DNA of 64,000 nt, from the NCBI GenBank assembly GCA_963752915.1, contig CAVVZZ010000002.1, positions 62,001 to 126,000 of the forward strand, in the 5' to 3' direction. The position numbers and the translations under genes were made by a program. The notes beneath the pieces are model-generated. The model was not told the origin of the DNA and did no database searches. It saw nothing but the letters and a program-made list of their open reading frames with translations. The stretch comes from DATJPR01 sp963752915. Lineage in GTDB: Bacteria; Bacteroidota; Ignavibacteria; UBA10030; UBA6906. This document shows positions 8,620 to 17,069 of the stretch, in pieces; the stretch's first letter is position 1, and each line of letters starts with the position of its first letter.

Positions 8620-9945
8620 TTACTCGAAGAGATTCAGATGATCGGAGAACCAGAAATGGAGTCTTCCGACGAACCGGAAGTCGCTCTTCATGATAAAATT
8701 GTTGATCCACTGTCCCTGGATGTCCAGGGAGACCGAACTGACGGGACGGAGCGTTGCACCGAGGACCGCCGAGGTGGCGTTATACCGGGGGGCCTCCGCG
8801 TCGACTTTGTAGCTCATATACGAGATCCCCGCGTTGGGGACGACATGATTGTCGAAAAACGCGTGGGCGCCCTGCAGCGATATCGACGCCAATTCTCCGG
8901 CATAGCCGGTGTTCCCCCGCACAACGAGCTGCACATCTTCGCGCCCGATACCGGCACTGTACCGAAAACTGTTCTCGCCGTCGTATGCGACATAGGCACC
9001 GCGAAGGAACGTCCGGAGACCGGGAAGAACGAAATAGTCCGCGCCACCCTCGACCTCGGACACGCCCTTCAGCGTGAATTGCGAGAAGAACGACCCGACC
9101 GGAACATTCGGCTCGCGGCGCGTCGCGTACAACGTTACCTGGACTTCGGGATTCACCGTGTATCGGAGTCCGATCTGACCGTACTGCGTCTTGCTCAATT
9201 CAAAGTTGTAGTCGTACCGGCCGTAGGCACTCACGCAGCTCTTCGTGTAGGTGAGGTCGACACCGCCCATTTGCTCTTTCTCGGGGTCCGGCACGATGAG
9301 CACCGTGGACCCATCGAGCGTCTGGGGATTTGCCCGGAGAGCGTAGTACGACGGAAGAGGCTGGCGCCGGTTGACGTAGCTGACACCGCCGCGCAAATCG
9401 GGAAGCGGGTTGAACAGGACCTGTCCGCCGACAGCAAACTTGTCCTTCGTCGTCCCGATGCTGTGGACGCCGAAATCCGTCGGGGGCGTCACACCGCCGT
9501 AGAGGGTCACGCGGTAGAAACGATCCTTGGTGTGCATCGACACAATGCCGCCGTCGACCGTCCCCATCCCCACGCCGTAGAAGTACGGCATGCGCCCGAG
9601 CGAAACATCCGCCAGGTCGGCAATGTCCTTCACCTTGACGTAGAGATTGTACAGCCGGTAGTCGGATTCGTCCGTTACGACATCGGAAACGGTCGTCGCC
9701 GCCTGCATGTTGGTGTGAATGCTGACGTTGCCCTGGCCGATGTCAAGAATCGCGGACTGAAATCCCCGAAGGACCTTATGGGAGACGCCGATCGTGTCGA
9801 ACTTCTCCCATGTGTCAAACGATGTGATGAACCGCCCGCTGACCTGCTGGGCGAAGAGGGGCCACGGAGCAAGGACGGCGGCCGCAACCAGGAACCCGAG
9901 CCCGACATCCCGTGTGACGTGAAGAGACCGAAGCAATGATTTCAT
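8620..9945 (-). CDS. Predicted outer-membrane beta-barrel protein of the cytochrome cluster
   Basis: 441 residues with an Ala-rich signal peptide ending near LFAQ, then a regular alternation of short amphipathic strands rich in aromatic residues and Gly/Asn turns (for example YGRYDYNFELSK, GQIGLRYTV, RTFLRGAYVAYDG) up to the C-terminus (RFVGRLHFWFSDHLNLFE). No named family was recognised. Its place between cytochrome genes, 10 bases from the 12-haem gene and 66 bases after the NapC-type gene, suggests it is the porin sheath of a trans-outer-membrane cytochrome conduit. That role is inferred from position and predicted topology only. Confidence 0.72.
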   Translation of the reverse strand: MKSLLRSLHVTRDVGLGFLVAAAVLAPWPLFAQQVSGRFITSFDTWEKFDTIGVSHKVLRGFQSAILDIGQGNVSIHTNMQAATTVSDVVTDESDYRLYNLYVKVKDIADLADVSLGRMPYFYGVGMGTVDGGIVSMHTKDRFYRVTLYGGVTPPTDFGVHSIGTTKDKFAVGGQVLFNPLPDLRGGVSYVNRRQPLPSYYALRANPQTLDGSTVLIVPDPEKEQMGGVDLTYTKSCVSAYGRYDYNFELSKTQYGQIGLRYTVNPEVQVTLYATRREPNVPVGSFFSQFTLKGVSEVEGGADYFVLPGLRTFLRGAYVAYDGENSFRYSAGIGREDVQLVVRGNTGYAGELASISLQGAHAFFDNHVVPNAGISYMSYKVDAEAPRYNATSAVLGATLRPVSSVSLDIQGQWINNFIMKSDFRFVGRLHFWFSDHLNLFE

Positions 9946-10011
9946 AGGCGTTGGAGGATAAGAGGTTCGATATGGATTCGGATTGCCGTAGACCGGCGGT
10001 GAATGTTCCGA

Positions 10012-11508
10012 CTATTCTCCGGTATGGCACTCTTTGCAGCTCGTGGTCTTCCACGCATCGCCGACATCTTCCGGGTGCTGGAATGCCACGCCCTGGAAGG
10101 ACATCGTTGTCGGAACGGGGTCGCTTCCCTGATACAGGATGGTATGACAGGTATTGCAATCCTTCGGGATCACTTTCCCCGAGGCACTGATGTGATTACC
10201 GTCGTGACACCGGAAACACCCCAGGTCCGTCATGTGCCCGATGTTGTTCGGATACATTTTCCAGCTGACGTGCATGTAGGGGAAGAAGTTCCGGTGGTAC
10301 TCGTCGACGAGCGCGGACGTTGCAGTGGAGACAAGCGGCTGCAGGCTGTCGGGAATCGACCCGAACTTGTCAGTCAGCGCTGAGCGGACGATGATCGGGA
10401 TGCTGTCGGTCGCCGCCTCCGCGGTAGTGAACGGGGAGACCAGCGCATTGACGGCGATCGCGCGGATTCCCGGGATCGCAGGGCTGATGCGGTTCGACGC
10501 CAGGAGCTGGTCCACGATGCGCACGGGCGGCCGGTAGATATGCGACGGCCGGTTGTGGCAATCGATGCAGTCCATCCTGTTGTGCGGTAAATTCTCGATT
10601 TCTTCTTTCGTGACGTTAGAGTCCTTGGCAACATAGTCCGTCACTTCCCCGGTTGTACGGTTTCGGAGCCGAACCCAGGGAATATTCTGGCGCAGCGAGT
10701 CGGTGGACGCAAACGTGATCTCATTGGCGATGTTCATGTGCCAGTGGATCCCGGTGCCCGGGCCCCGGTCCGAATTTCCTCCGCCGATCTTCATCAGGAG
10801 AGCGATCGTCCAGCGGGTGTTCTTGTCGTCCGACCGGAAATACGTGTTGATGACCTCTTTTTCGCCCGAGAAATGGGAAGGCCAGTGGCACTGCTCACAG
10901 GTTTCCTGTGCGGGGCGAAGGTTATGAATTGGGGTCGGGATCGGCCGCGGATAGACGTTTGCCAGGACCGCGTAGACCTGGTATGCTCCGGAAAGTTTGG
11001 AGCGCACGTACCAGCTGGCGCCTGACCCGACGTGACAATCCACGCACTTTACGCGCGCGTGGGGAGAATTTTGATATGCCGTGAATTCCGGCTCCATGAC
11101 CTGGTGGCATGTCGTGCCGCAGAAGCTGACCGATTCCGTCCACTCGAATGTCCGGTAGCTTCCATACGCGGTGAACAGGAGAAGAATCACCGTGGTCGAG
11201 CCAATGAACAACACGGCGCTCCGGTGACTCGGAGAAGTCAAATCCAGGTGGTACTGCAATCTGCTGGCGGGCATCCCCCGGTGGATCCGACGGCGTTCGC
11301 GGAAGATCCCGAAGACGGCGACACACAATCCGAACAGCAGCGGGATGGGAAGCACGACATAGGAAATGATCCCGATGTACGCCGGCGGTCTGTTCTGGAA
11401 CAAATCCACAAGGGTGAGGAAGACGATGGTGAAGAAGGAAATACCCGATAGCGTCGCACCGCCGATACTGAGCGGATTGTAAAAGGAATCGGGAAGTCTA
11501 CGTTTCAT
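10012..11508 (-). CDS. 7-haem NapC/NirT-type inner-membrane cytochrome (ImcH-like)
   Basis: 498 residues. Three hydrophobic segments at about residues 14-37, 43-69 and 97-118 anchor the N-terminus in the inner membrane, and the periplasmic part has six CxxCH motifs plus one CGTTCH (CX3CH). The segment from CGTTCH through VMEPEFTAYQNSPHARVKC to CVDCH, and the following YPRPIPTP and TCEQCHWP, are typical of NapC/NirT relatives. Three membrane spans and seven haems match the known make-up of ImcH of Geobacter, which takes electrons from menaquinol for high-potential extracellular acceptors. ATG 11508 has AGGA upstream. It would pass electrons from the quinone pool to the periplasmic cytochromes encoded next to it. 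Confidence 0.86.
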   Translation of the reverse strand: MKRRLPDSFYNPLSIGGATLSGISFFTIVFLTLVDLFQNRPPAYIGIISYVVLPIPLLFGLCVAVFGIFRERRRIHRGMPASRLQYHLDLTSPSHRSAVLFIGSTTVILLLFTAYGSYRTFEWTESVSFCGTTCHQVMEPEFTAYQNSPHARVKCVDCHVGSGASWYVRSKLSGAYQVYAVLANVYPRPIPTPIHNLRPAQETCEQCHWPSHFSGEKEVINTYFRSDDKNTRWTIALLMKIGGGNSDRGPGTGIHWHMNIANEITFASTDSLRQNIPWVRLRNRTTGEVTDYVAKDSNVTKEEIENLPHNRMDCIDCHNRPSHIYRPPVRIVDQLLASNRISPAIPGIRAIAVNALVSPFTTAEAATDSIPIIVRSALTDKFGSIPDSLQPLVSTATSALVDEYHRNFFPYMHVSWKMYPNNIGHMTDLGCFRCHDGNHISASGKVIPKDCNTCHTILYQGSDPVPTTMSFQGVAFQHPEDVGDAWKTTSCKECHTGE

Positions 11509-11579
11509 AGCATATCCTGGGAGAGCACTGCCGAGTGCGACCGGAAGGAGTGATCGATCTAGCTGTTGCGGGACAATGC

Positions 11580-11611
11580 CGGCGGACCGTTCGCTCGCGG
11601 ACGGTCCGCCG
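11580..11611 (-). terminator. Hairpin between tetrahaem cytochrome and NapC-type gene
   Basis: Arms CGGCGGACCGT (11580-11590) and ACGGTCCGCCG (11601-11611) pair perfectly over 11 bases with a 10-base loop. It lies 25 bases past the tetrahaem gene on the minus strand. There is no T run, so it may only attenuate or protect the 3' end rather than fully terminate. Confidence 0.45.
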
Positions 11612-11636
11612 TCCGTTCGTCAGCACAGGTGTGCGA

Positions 11637-12170
11637 TTACTTCTTGGGCATCTCGTGTTTGATCTTGGCCCACGATTCCGCGAACTTGAAACCCTTGAAC
11701 GTCGGGCTCTGTGCGTTGTGGCAGCCTTCGCACAATTTGCCGTTCTGGGCGTCCATGACAAAGCCCGCTTCCTTCGCTTTCGCCTTCGAGGCCTCGTCCT
11801 TCTTGTTGTGGATCATGAGATACTTCTCGGCAGCGCCATGACAGGCTTCGCAGGTGACCCCTTCCTCTTTCACAACGCCGGGAGCGGTTCCAGCACCGGT
11901 CACATGGCACTTCAGACATTCCGGGCTCTCTGCCGCGGCGGTCTTCAGACCCTTTTTCTTTGCGATGTCGTCAGCAGCCTTGCTCTTCAACACCATGAAG
12001 CCCTGGGCGTGCGCGGTCTTCTCCCATATGGTGTACGCCGCACCGAGGTTCGCCGCTTTATGGCACATCGCGCACTTCTTCACTCCGACGTACTTGTTTT
12101 CCGCCGAGGCATGACCTGAAACAAACAGCGCAAGACCACCGAGAACCAGGACAACACTGAGGGTTCGCAT
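11637..12170 (-). CDS. Tetrahaem cytochrome c, c554-like
   Basis: 177 residues from an ATG at 12170 with AAAGGAGA just upstream; a longer frame extending to 12395 has no such site and reads as non-protein. A signal peptide ends near GHASAE. Four CxxCH motifs (CAMCH, CLKCH, CEACH, CEGCH) and the opening YVGVKKCAMCHKAA followed by WEKTAHAQGF match the cytochrome c554/c-prime family (Pfam cytochrome_C554). It is a soluble periplasmic carrier, lysine-rich, well suited to shuttle electrons between the inner-membrane quinol oxidases encoded on both sides and the outer-membrane cytochromes. Confidence 0.87.
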   Translation of the reverse strand: MRTLSVVLVLGGLALFVSGHASAENKYVGVKKCAMCHKAANLGAAYTIWEKTAHAQGFMVLKSKAADDIAKKKGLKTAAAESPECLKCHVTGAGTAPGVVKEEGVTCEACHGAAEKYLMIHNKKDEASKAKAKEAGFVMDAQNGKLCEGCHNAQSPTFKGFKFAESWAKIKHEMPKK

Positions 12171-12401
12171 AGTGCGTTTCTCCTTTGTATCGATCAACAT
12201 GAACAATGGCTCGTTCGGAAAGCGGCAGGAGTCAAGAGCGCTGGTCTTCGGTCGGCAGTGCTGCCCGATCGCGAAGGACTGGGACCTCTTCCTTTTCCCC
12301 CGGGCCAGTGGTGAACGAATGCGCCAATTTACCAACCGTCGATGACAGATGCCACTACAAATCTCGCAATTGCCCTCCGGTTCCCGGCGGGTCAAACCTA
12401 C

Positions 12402-14567
12402 TCATTCTTTTGAATCCTCAGCTTTTTCCGCCAACTCCTGGGCCTTCTCACGTGCTTCGATTTCTTCCAGTTCCAGCGGATGCTCGTCCAGCATTTCCCT
12501 TCCGGTGATCGTCCCTTTCCAGAATGCCAGGTTGATCGGATAACTGTCAGGGTTGAGTATCACAAAATAGAAATGCCACACGATGATGGCCAGCGTTGCG
12601 AGCCAGGCTTCGTAATAGTGGATCGTGCGCGCGACATCCCACCAGAGTTTCGTCAGCAGGCCGAGGAAGGTGTTGTCAAACCAGAGGATGGTCCCCGTTA
12701 TCGCCATCACGATCGTCCCCCACACCAGGGCCCAGTATTCGGATTTCTCGACGTAGCTGAACCGTCCGAGCTTCGGCTTGCCTGACCGGATGCCGAGATT
12801 GTAGAGGAGGATTCCCAGCGCATCGCGCAGGTCTTGCGGCACGGGCAGCAAATCGTGAAGAAGTTGCTTCCCTCTTGGTGTATACAGGATATAGTACAGG
12901 TGATAGAGGCTCCCGGCAACCATGACGACCGCCGCAACACGGTGCGCAATGCCGCGGATGTCAAACATCAGCGGGCTGATGTTTCTCAGGGGGACCACCC
13001 ACCATGCATCGGGAAAGCGAAGCGCGAAGCCGGTCGTCACCAGCGCGGCAAAGCTGAGGAGCAGTGTTCCGTGCTGGAGCCGCTCGTTCAGCGACATGCG
13101 AAGGTATAACCGGTGCGGGATGGGATCCTGCGGAATCGCGCCGCGCCGGACGGCGAGTGTATGCTTTGATTTGCGGAGAAAGTCCAGCGCATTGTGCAGG
13201 AACATCCCTCCGATCGTCACGATAATCAGGACAATGTAGGTCGACGAGACAAAGTAGAGAACGGATTCGTTTTGGTCCGAGGCGATGACGTGGACCGCCC
13301 CCTTTGTGAAATTCGTGTTTGCCCCGGGGTGACACTTGCCGCACGTTTTGACCAGATTGCCGGGATAGATCATGGAGGTCGAATCTGTCGACGGTTTGAT
13401 ATTGTGGACACCGTGGCAGCTCGCGCAGTTTGCGACCACAACGGAGCCGGCCTCGTTCGCAAGGCCGTGGTAACTGTCCGCAAAACTCTTGAACCGATCT
13501 GTTGCAAGTCCGTACTTCGTGGTGAGCCGGACCGATGCGTGACAGGGCGAACAAACCTGCGTGGAAACATTCTTCGCGGATACCGGTGATTTGTCGTCCT
13601 TGGGGGAAAGGATATTGTGTTCACCATGACAGTCGGTGCACGTGGCGGCGGCGGTGACCCCTTTGGCGAACGACGTCCCATGGATGCTCGAGGCGTATTC
13701 TTCCGCAACATCCGCGTGACAGGTGGCACAGGTTGCTGCAATGTTCCTTCGCGAGACGCTCGACGCCGGGTCCGACCCCTTCAAAAGACCGTGCGAACCG
13801 TGACAGTCGATGCACGTTGCGGCCGATTCATTTCCGTGCTTAAAGGCAAGCGCGTGCACACTGTTTTCGTAACTCGCGACGAAGCTCGCCGATGGTCCGA
13901 CCTTCGATTCGACGTCGGGATTGTCCCGGTGACATTTCAGGCACATGGACGCGACGTTGCGGCGATTGGTCGCGGAGAGCGTGTCGGACGGCGCAAGGAT
14001 GGCGTGTCCCTGGTGGCAATCAATGCAGGTCGGAGCCCCCGTTACTCCTGCGGTGATCGCTTCGCCGTGAGCGGAGGTTCGATAGATCGAATCGACAGCC
14101 GGATGACAATGCGCACAGGTCGCCTCGGCAAAAGCCTTGCGTTCCGCGGCGGGGGCATCGGAGACCTTCCGGATCGCATGTGTCGTATGACAATCAGCGC
14201 ACGATGCGATCGGCCTCCCATGCTTGATCTGTGCGTGAACGCTTCTATGGTATCCTTCAGACTGCTTGTCGGTGTGACAGGATTGGCAATCGACCGGCTT
14301 GATGTTCTTTGCGTGCGGAAGATCGGAGGGGTTGAAGCCGACATGACAGGTAACGCATTCCGTACCGCCATGCACCGATGAAGCGAATTTCTTGGGGTCC
14401 ACATACAGCGAAACTGTCTTGCCATGCTTTTCCATGGTCAGTGATGGCTCGCCATGACAGACCAGGCAATCGGCTGCACTTTGGGCACGAACGGCGTGAG
14501 CACTCAACAGAAGGAGCCCGATAAACGCCCCTCTGAAGATACCACGCGCGTGATGACTCGTGAACAT
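12402..14567 (-). CDS. 13-haem cytochrome c / cytochrome b fusion (CbcL-like quinol oxidase)
   Basis: About 721 residues. A signal peptide is followed by 13 CxxCH motifs spread over roughly 400 residues, then by about five hydrophobic segments with membrane histidines (in LQHGTLLL, GIAHRVAAV, LYHLYYIL, HYYEAWLA and VWHFYFVI) typical of a b561/FdnI-type dihaem cytochrome b. The fusion of a multihaem c domain to a dihaem cytochrome b recalls CbcL of Geobacter, which has nine haems and works with low-potential acceptors; here there are 13. Start chosen at ATG 14567, which directly precedes the signal peptide and has GGTGGGTGGA upstream; a GTG lies at 14594. It heads the cytochrome cluster and would move electrons from menaquinol to the periplasm. 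Confidence 0.86.
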   Translation of the reverse strand: MFTSHHARGIFRGAFIGLLLLSAHAVRAQSAADCLVCHGEPSLTMEKHGKTVSLYVDPKKFASSVHGGTECVTCHVGFNPSDLPHAKNIKPVDCQSCHTDKQSEGYHRSVHAQIKHGRPIASCADCHTTHAIRKVSDAPAAERKAFAEATCAHCHPAVDSIYRTSAHGEAITAGVTGAPTCIDCHQGHAILAPSDTLSATNRRNVASMCLKCHRDNPDVESKVGPSASFVASYENSVHALAFKHGNESAATCIDCHGSHGLLKGSDPASSVSRRNIAATCATCHADVAEEYASSIHGTSFAKGVTAAATCTDCHGEHNILSPKDDKSPVSAKNVSTQVCSPCHASVRLTTKYGLATDRFKSFADSYHGLANEAGSVVVANCASCHGVHNIKPSTDSTSMIYPGNLVKTCGKCHPGANTNFTKGAVHVIASDQNESVLYFVSSTYIVLIIVTIGGMFLHNALDFLRKSKHTLAVRRGAIPQDPIPHRLYLRMSLNERLQHGTLLLSFAALVTTGFALRFPDAWWVVPLRNISPLMFDIRGIAHRVAAVVMVAGSLYHLYYILYTPRGKQLLHDLLPVPQDLRDALGILLYNLGIRSGKPKLGRFSYVEKSEYWALVWGTIVMAITGTILWFDNTFLGLLTKLWWDVARTIHYYEAWLATLAIIVWHFYFVILNPDSYPINLAFWKGTITGREMLDEHPLELEEIEAREKAQELAEKAEDSKE

Positions 14568-14678
14568 TCTTCCACCCACCAGATCAGAGGACACTCGAAC
14601 CAGTCTTGGCGCAGAGCCCGGCCGGAATTTCCCCCGCCGGGCGGCGTCGGATGCAACTAGAGACCAAGACCCGGCGCA

Positions 14679-14709
14679 ATATCGTCAAACGATATGCCAA
14701 CAACGTTGT
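14679..14709. promoter_or_regulatory. Two adjacent palindromes, candidate operator of the cytochrome cluster
   Basis: ATATCGT-CAA-ACGATAT at 14679-14695 has perfect 7-base arms and is followed four bases later by the 10-base palindrome ACAACGTTGT at 14700-14709. They lie 112-142 bases upstream of the first cytochrome start, a usual distance for an activator or repressor site. No binding protein can be named. Confidence 0.4.
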
Positions 14710-14843
14710 AGCGAATTTGTTGAAAAACGCCACAGAATCCAGAATTCGGCCGAAAACATTCTCAATAGTGCGAGAAAATGGAGATTATGATTTGCACTGG
14801 TGAGAAAGAAGGGGTGGAATGGGAGATGGGGGGGAGACAATTC

Positions 14844-14899
14844 AGACATCAGATATCAGATATCTGATATCTGATATCGGATATCGGATATCGGAAATC
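14844..14899. repeat. Heptanucleotide tandem array, eight units
   Basis: Eight consecutive 7-base units of the form NGATATC in perfect phase: AGACATC, AGATATC twice, TGATATC twice, GGATATC twice, GGAAATC. Variants are grouped in neighbouring pairs, as expected from stepwise slippage duplication. Confidence 0.85.
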
Positions 14900-14933
14900 G
14901 CGGGGCATGTCATCGCGAGACGGATGACAAGAA

Positions 14934-14989
14934 GGGAGAGGGGGAAAACGGGAGACGGGGGGACTTGGGGACTGTGAGACGGGGCCAGG
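14934..14989. repeat. Octanucleotide purine-rich tandem array, about seven units
   Basis: Units of eight bases in phase: GGGAGAGG, GGGAAAAC, GGGAGACG, GGGGGACT, TGGGGACT, GTGAGACG, GGGCCAGG. The common core GGGAGAC is the reverse complement of the core seen in the array at 52847-52966. Confidence 0.65.
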
Positions 14990-15002
14990 GTTAGCCGCGT
15001 CG

Positions 15003-15428
15003 TTATACCGGCAACAGTTCTTCGATCCTCTTCGACACCGCATTGATCTCGAAGGGTTTGTAGAAAACTGAATCAACATGTTCCCGGATTTTCTGGTCGA
15101 GGGCCACGTCTTTCGCGTTGTACACATACAGCATGATGATGGGGAGTTTGCACCGAAGCCCCCGAAGAGCGTTGAGCCGCTCGATGATGCGCGAAGAAGG
15201 CACGGCGTCGATGATGATCAAATCAACAGCATAGTTTGCCACAAACGTTTCGAGCATGCTGAGATTTGTCGTCGTGCTTACCGTGTAGCGATCCTGGAAG
15301 AGCATCGAAAGGCTGAAACAGAAATTCAGATCGGGGCTGTAGATAAGGATGCTCTTCCTCTTGCCATCGTCTTCTTTGGACGATGACATCTGTTCTTTTG
15401 TGCTATTTGCCTCGGTCGGAGATCGCAT
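15003..15428 (-). CDS. Stand-alone response-regulator receiver protein
   Basis: About 141 residues if started at ATG 15428; the frame extends to a GTG at 15476, and a third start is ATG 15389. A receiver-like fold is visible: KSILIYSPDLNF at the N-terminus (though the acidic pair is reduced), LIIIDAVPSSR with the candidate phospho-acceptor Asp, and YKPFEINAVSKRI with the conserved Lys-Pro near the C-terminus. There is no output domain. It lies downstream of the NtrC-type regulator and kinase on the same strand and may take part in the same phosphorelay. Divergence from canonical receivers leaves its phosphorylation uncertain. Confidence 0.65.
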   Translation of the reverse strand: MRSPTEANSTKEQMSSSKEDDGKRKSILIYSPDLNFCFSLSMLFQDRYTVSTTTNLSMLETFVANYAVDLIIIDAVPSSRIIERLNALRGLRCKLPIIMLYVYNAKDVALDQKIREHVDSVFYKPFEINAVSKRIEELLPV

Positions 15429-15644
15429 GGAATTGCTTTGCCTGGAGCGTTCGCAAGATCGTGAAGGAGCCACCACAAGACGAGAGCGCGACGGCGATCC
15501 GTAACGGTAACCCGTTTCCTAGCGCTTTCAAGATACGTGCCAATGGGTCGAGATGCGGTGTGCTCTGAAGGGGGAGAAATTGGGAATGGCCGAGGGAATT
15601 CCGCAAAAGCATTCCAATTTGTGGGAATATCAGAGAGGAATTTC

Positions 15645-17009
15645 TTAACCCTGCAAAGGTATTGTCAACTCTTCGATCTTCCGGTACAACGATGAGAGAG
15701 AGATCTTCAGCGCCTTCGCAGTTGCTTCCTTGTTGTAGTTGTTCGACCGAAGAACGTGCGAGAGATACTGGCGTTCGAAATCGTCGACCGCCTCTTTCAA
15801 GGAGCGACGGGAGTCGAACGCGTACACCGCCTCTTCCCGCTGTTCAAAAAATCCCGGCAATTCACTTTTCGTTATCAGGGAAGACTCGGCGAAGATCACC
15901 GCGCGCTCGATCACATTCTCCAGCTCGCGGATCTCGCCCTTCCAGGAATGTGCGAGCAGACTCTTCATCACCTCGTTGTCCACGCCGCGGACATCCTTCC
16001 CCATTTCCTTTGCGTACTTCTGGACAAAATGTTCCACGAGCATTGGGAGGTCGTCCGCCCGCTCTGACAGCGGTGGCAAGGTGAGCTCGACAATGTTCAA
16101 GCGGTAAAACAAATCCTCGCGGTATCGTCCGGCTTCCACTTCCTTCGCAAGGTTTTTGTTCGTGGAGGAGATGATCCGGACGTCCACGGAAATCGGGAGC
16201 GCAGTCCCCACCGGTGTGATTTCTTTGAGTTCGATCGACCGCAGGAGTTTCACCTGCAGCGGATAGGGAATCTCACTGACTTCATCGAGGAACAACGTCC
16301 CGCCGTCGGCCGCTTTGAAGAAGCCCTCCTTGTCCGTCGTCGCCCCCGTAAATGATCCCCGCTTGTGCCCGAAGAGTTCACTTTCAAAGAGGTTCTCGAC
16401 CACGGCCCCGCAGTTCACGGCGATGAATTGCTTCTGTGCCCGTTTGCTGTTGAAGTGGATGGCGCGCGCGACGAGTTCTTTCCCCGTCCCGCTCTTGCCC
16501 TGGATAAGCACCGTGCCATCCGTCTGTGCAACCTTCTTGATCGTGTCGAAGACGCGCTGCATCGCAGGACTCTGTCCCACGATCTTGGTGAAATCAAACC
16601 GTCGGTTCAGCTCCCCGCGGAGCAGCTTGTTCTCAACGTTCATCCGCCGGTTCTCCAGCAGCCTGCCCACTTTCACGAGCAGCTCGTCGAATTCCACCGG
16701 CTTGAGGATGTAATCGACCGCGCCCTTGCGCAACGCCTGGATCGCCGTGTCAATCGACCCGTACGCGGTGATGATCACGACGAGCGTTTCCGGAGAAAAC
16801 CGCGAGACCTGCTCCAGCAACTCGATCCCCTTCATCTCTGGCATCTCAAGGTCGGTCAGGACAAGATCGAACGTTTCCTCTTTGAGGAGATCAACGGCAA
16901 TGCGACCGTTCGCCGCCTCCTTCACCCGGTACCCTTCTTTCGACAGGACAAAGGAGAGAGACTCCCGGATAATTTCCTCATCGTCAACGATCAATACGGA
17001 ATCCGCCAT
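15645..17009 (-). CDS. NtrC-family sigma-54-dependent response regulator
   Basis: 454 residues in three parts. An N-terminal receiver has the acidic pair DDEE and Asp53 in LVLTDLEMP, with Lys in LKPVEF. A central AAA+ sigma-54 interaction domain follows, with Walker A GKSGTGKE, the sigma-54 contact loop GSFTGA (usually GAFTGA) and the Walker B-type GGTLFLDEV. The C-terminus is a Fis-type helix-turn-helix (ATAKALKISLSSLYRKIEEL). It activates transcription from -24/-12 promoters by remodelling sigma-54 RNA polymerase. The next gene upstream, 60 bases away, is a histidine kinase, its likely partner. Its targets are not known; the adjacent cytochrome cluster is a natural candidate. Confidence 0.93.
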   Translation of the reverse strand: MADSVLIVDDEEIIRESLSFVLSKEGYRVKEAANGRIAVDLLKEETFDLVLTDLEMPEMKGIELLEQVSRFSPETLVVIITAYGSIDTAIQALRKGAVDYILKPVEFDELLVKVGRLLENRRMNVENKLLRGELNRRFDFTKIVGQSPAMQRVFDTIKKVAQTDGTVLIQGKSGTGKELVARAIHFNSKRAQKQFIAVNCGAVVENLFESELFGHKRGSFTGATTDKEGFFKAADGGTLFLDEVSEIPYPLQVKLLRSIELKEITPVGTALPISVDVRIISSTNKNLAKEVEAGRYREDLFYRLNIVELTLPPLSERADDLPMLVEHFVQKYAKEMGKDVRGVDNEVMKSLLAHSWKGEIRELENVIERAVIFAESSLITKSELPGFFEQREEAVYAFDSRRSLKEAVDDFERQYLSHVLRSNNYNKEATAKALKISLSSLYRKIEELTIPLQG

Positions 17010-17069
17010 GCTGCCGGTCTCTCTGATGATGGTGTGGAGTGGCGCCGCCCGACTTTCGCGGGCGGCGTT

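Larger units (their letters stand above)
14568..15002. other. Long non-coding gap upstream of the cytochrome cluster
   Basis: 435 bases with no convincing gene. From right to left it holds an octamer array (14934-14989), a heptamer array (14844-14899), an A/T-richer stretch that is the best place for a promoter (about 14700-14800), and two short palindromes (14679-14709). The cytochrome cluster starts at its left end, so its promoter and operators should be here. Confidence 0.6.

Noticed and set aside
8470..9939. Plus-strand frame of 489 codons over the barrel gene
   Set aside because: The minus strand has a signal peptide and barrel pattern and fits the cluster; the plus frame has no recognisable domain.
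14652..14668. Possible sigma-54 promoter upstream of the cytochrome cluster (TTGGTCTCTAGTTGCAT)
   Set aside because: Again GG-N9-GC. Two such near-misses are not enough to claim sigma-54 control.
15598..15626. Possible sigma-54 promoter (TTGGAATGCTTTTGCGG on the minus strand)
   Set aside because: GG and GC are nine bases apart instead of ten, and the TTGCA element is imperfect; sigma-54 spacing is strict.
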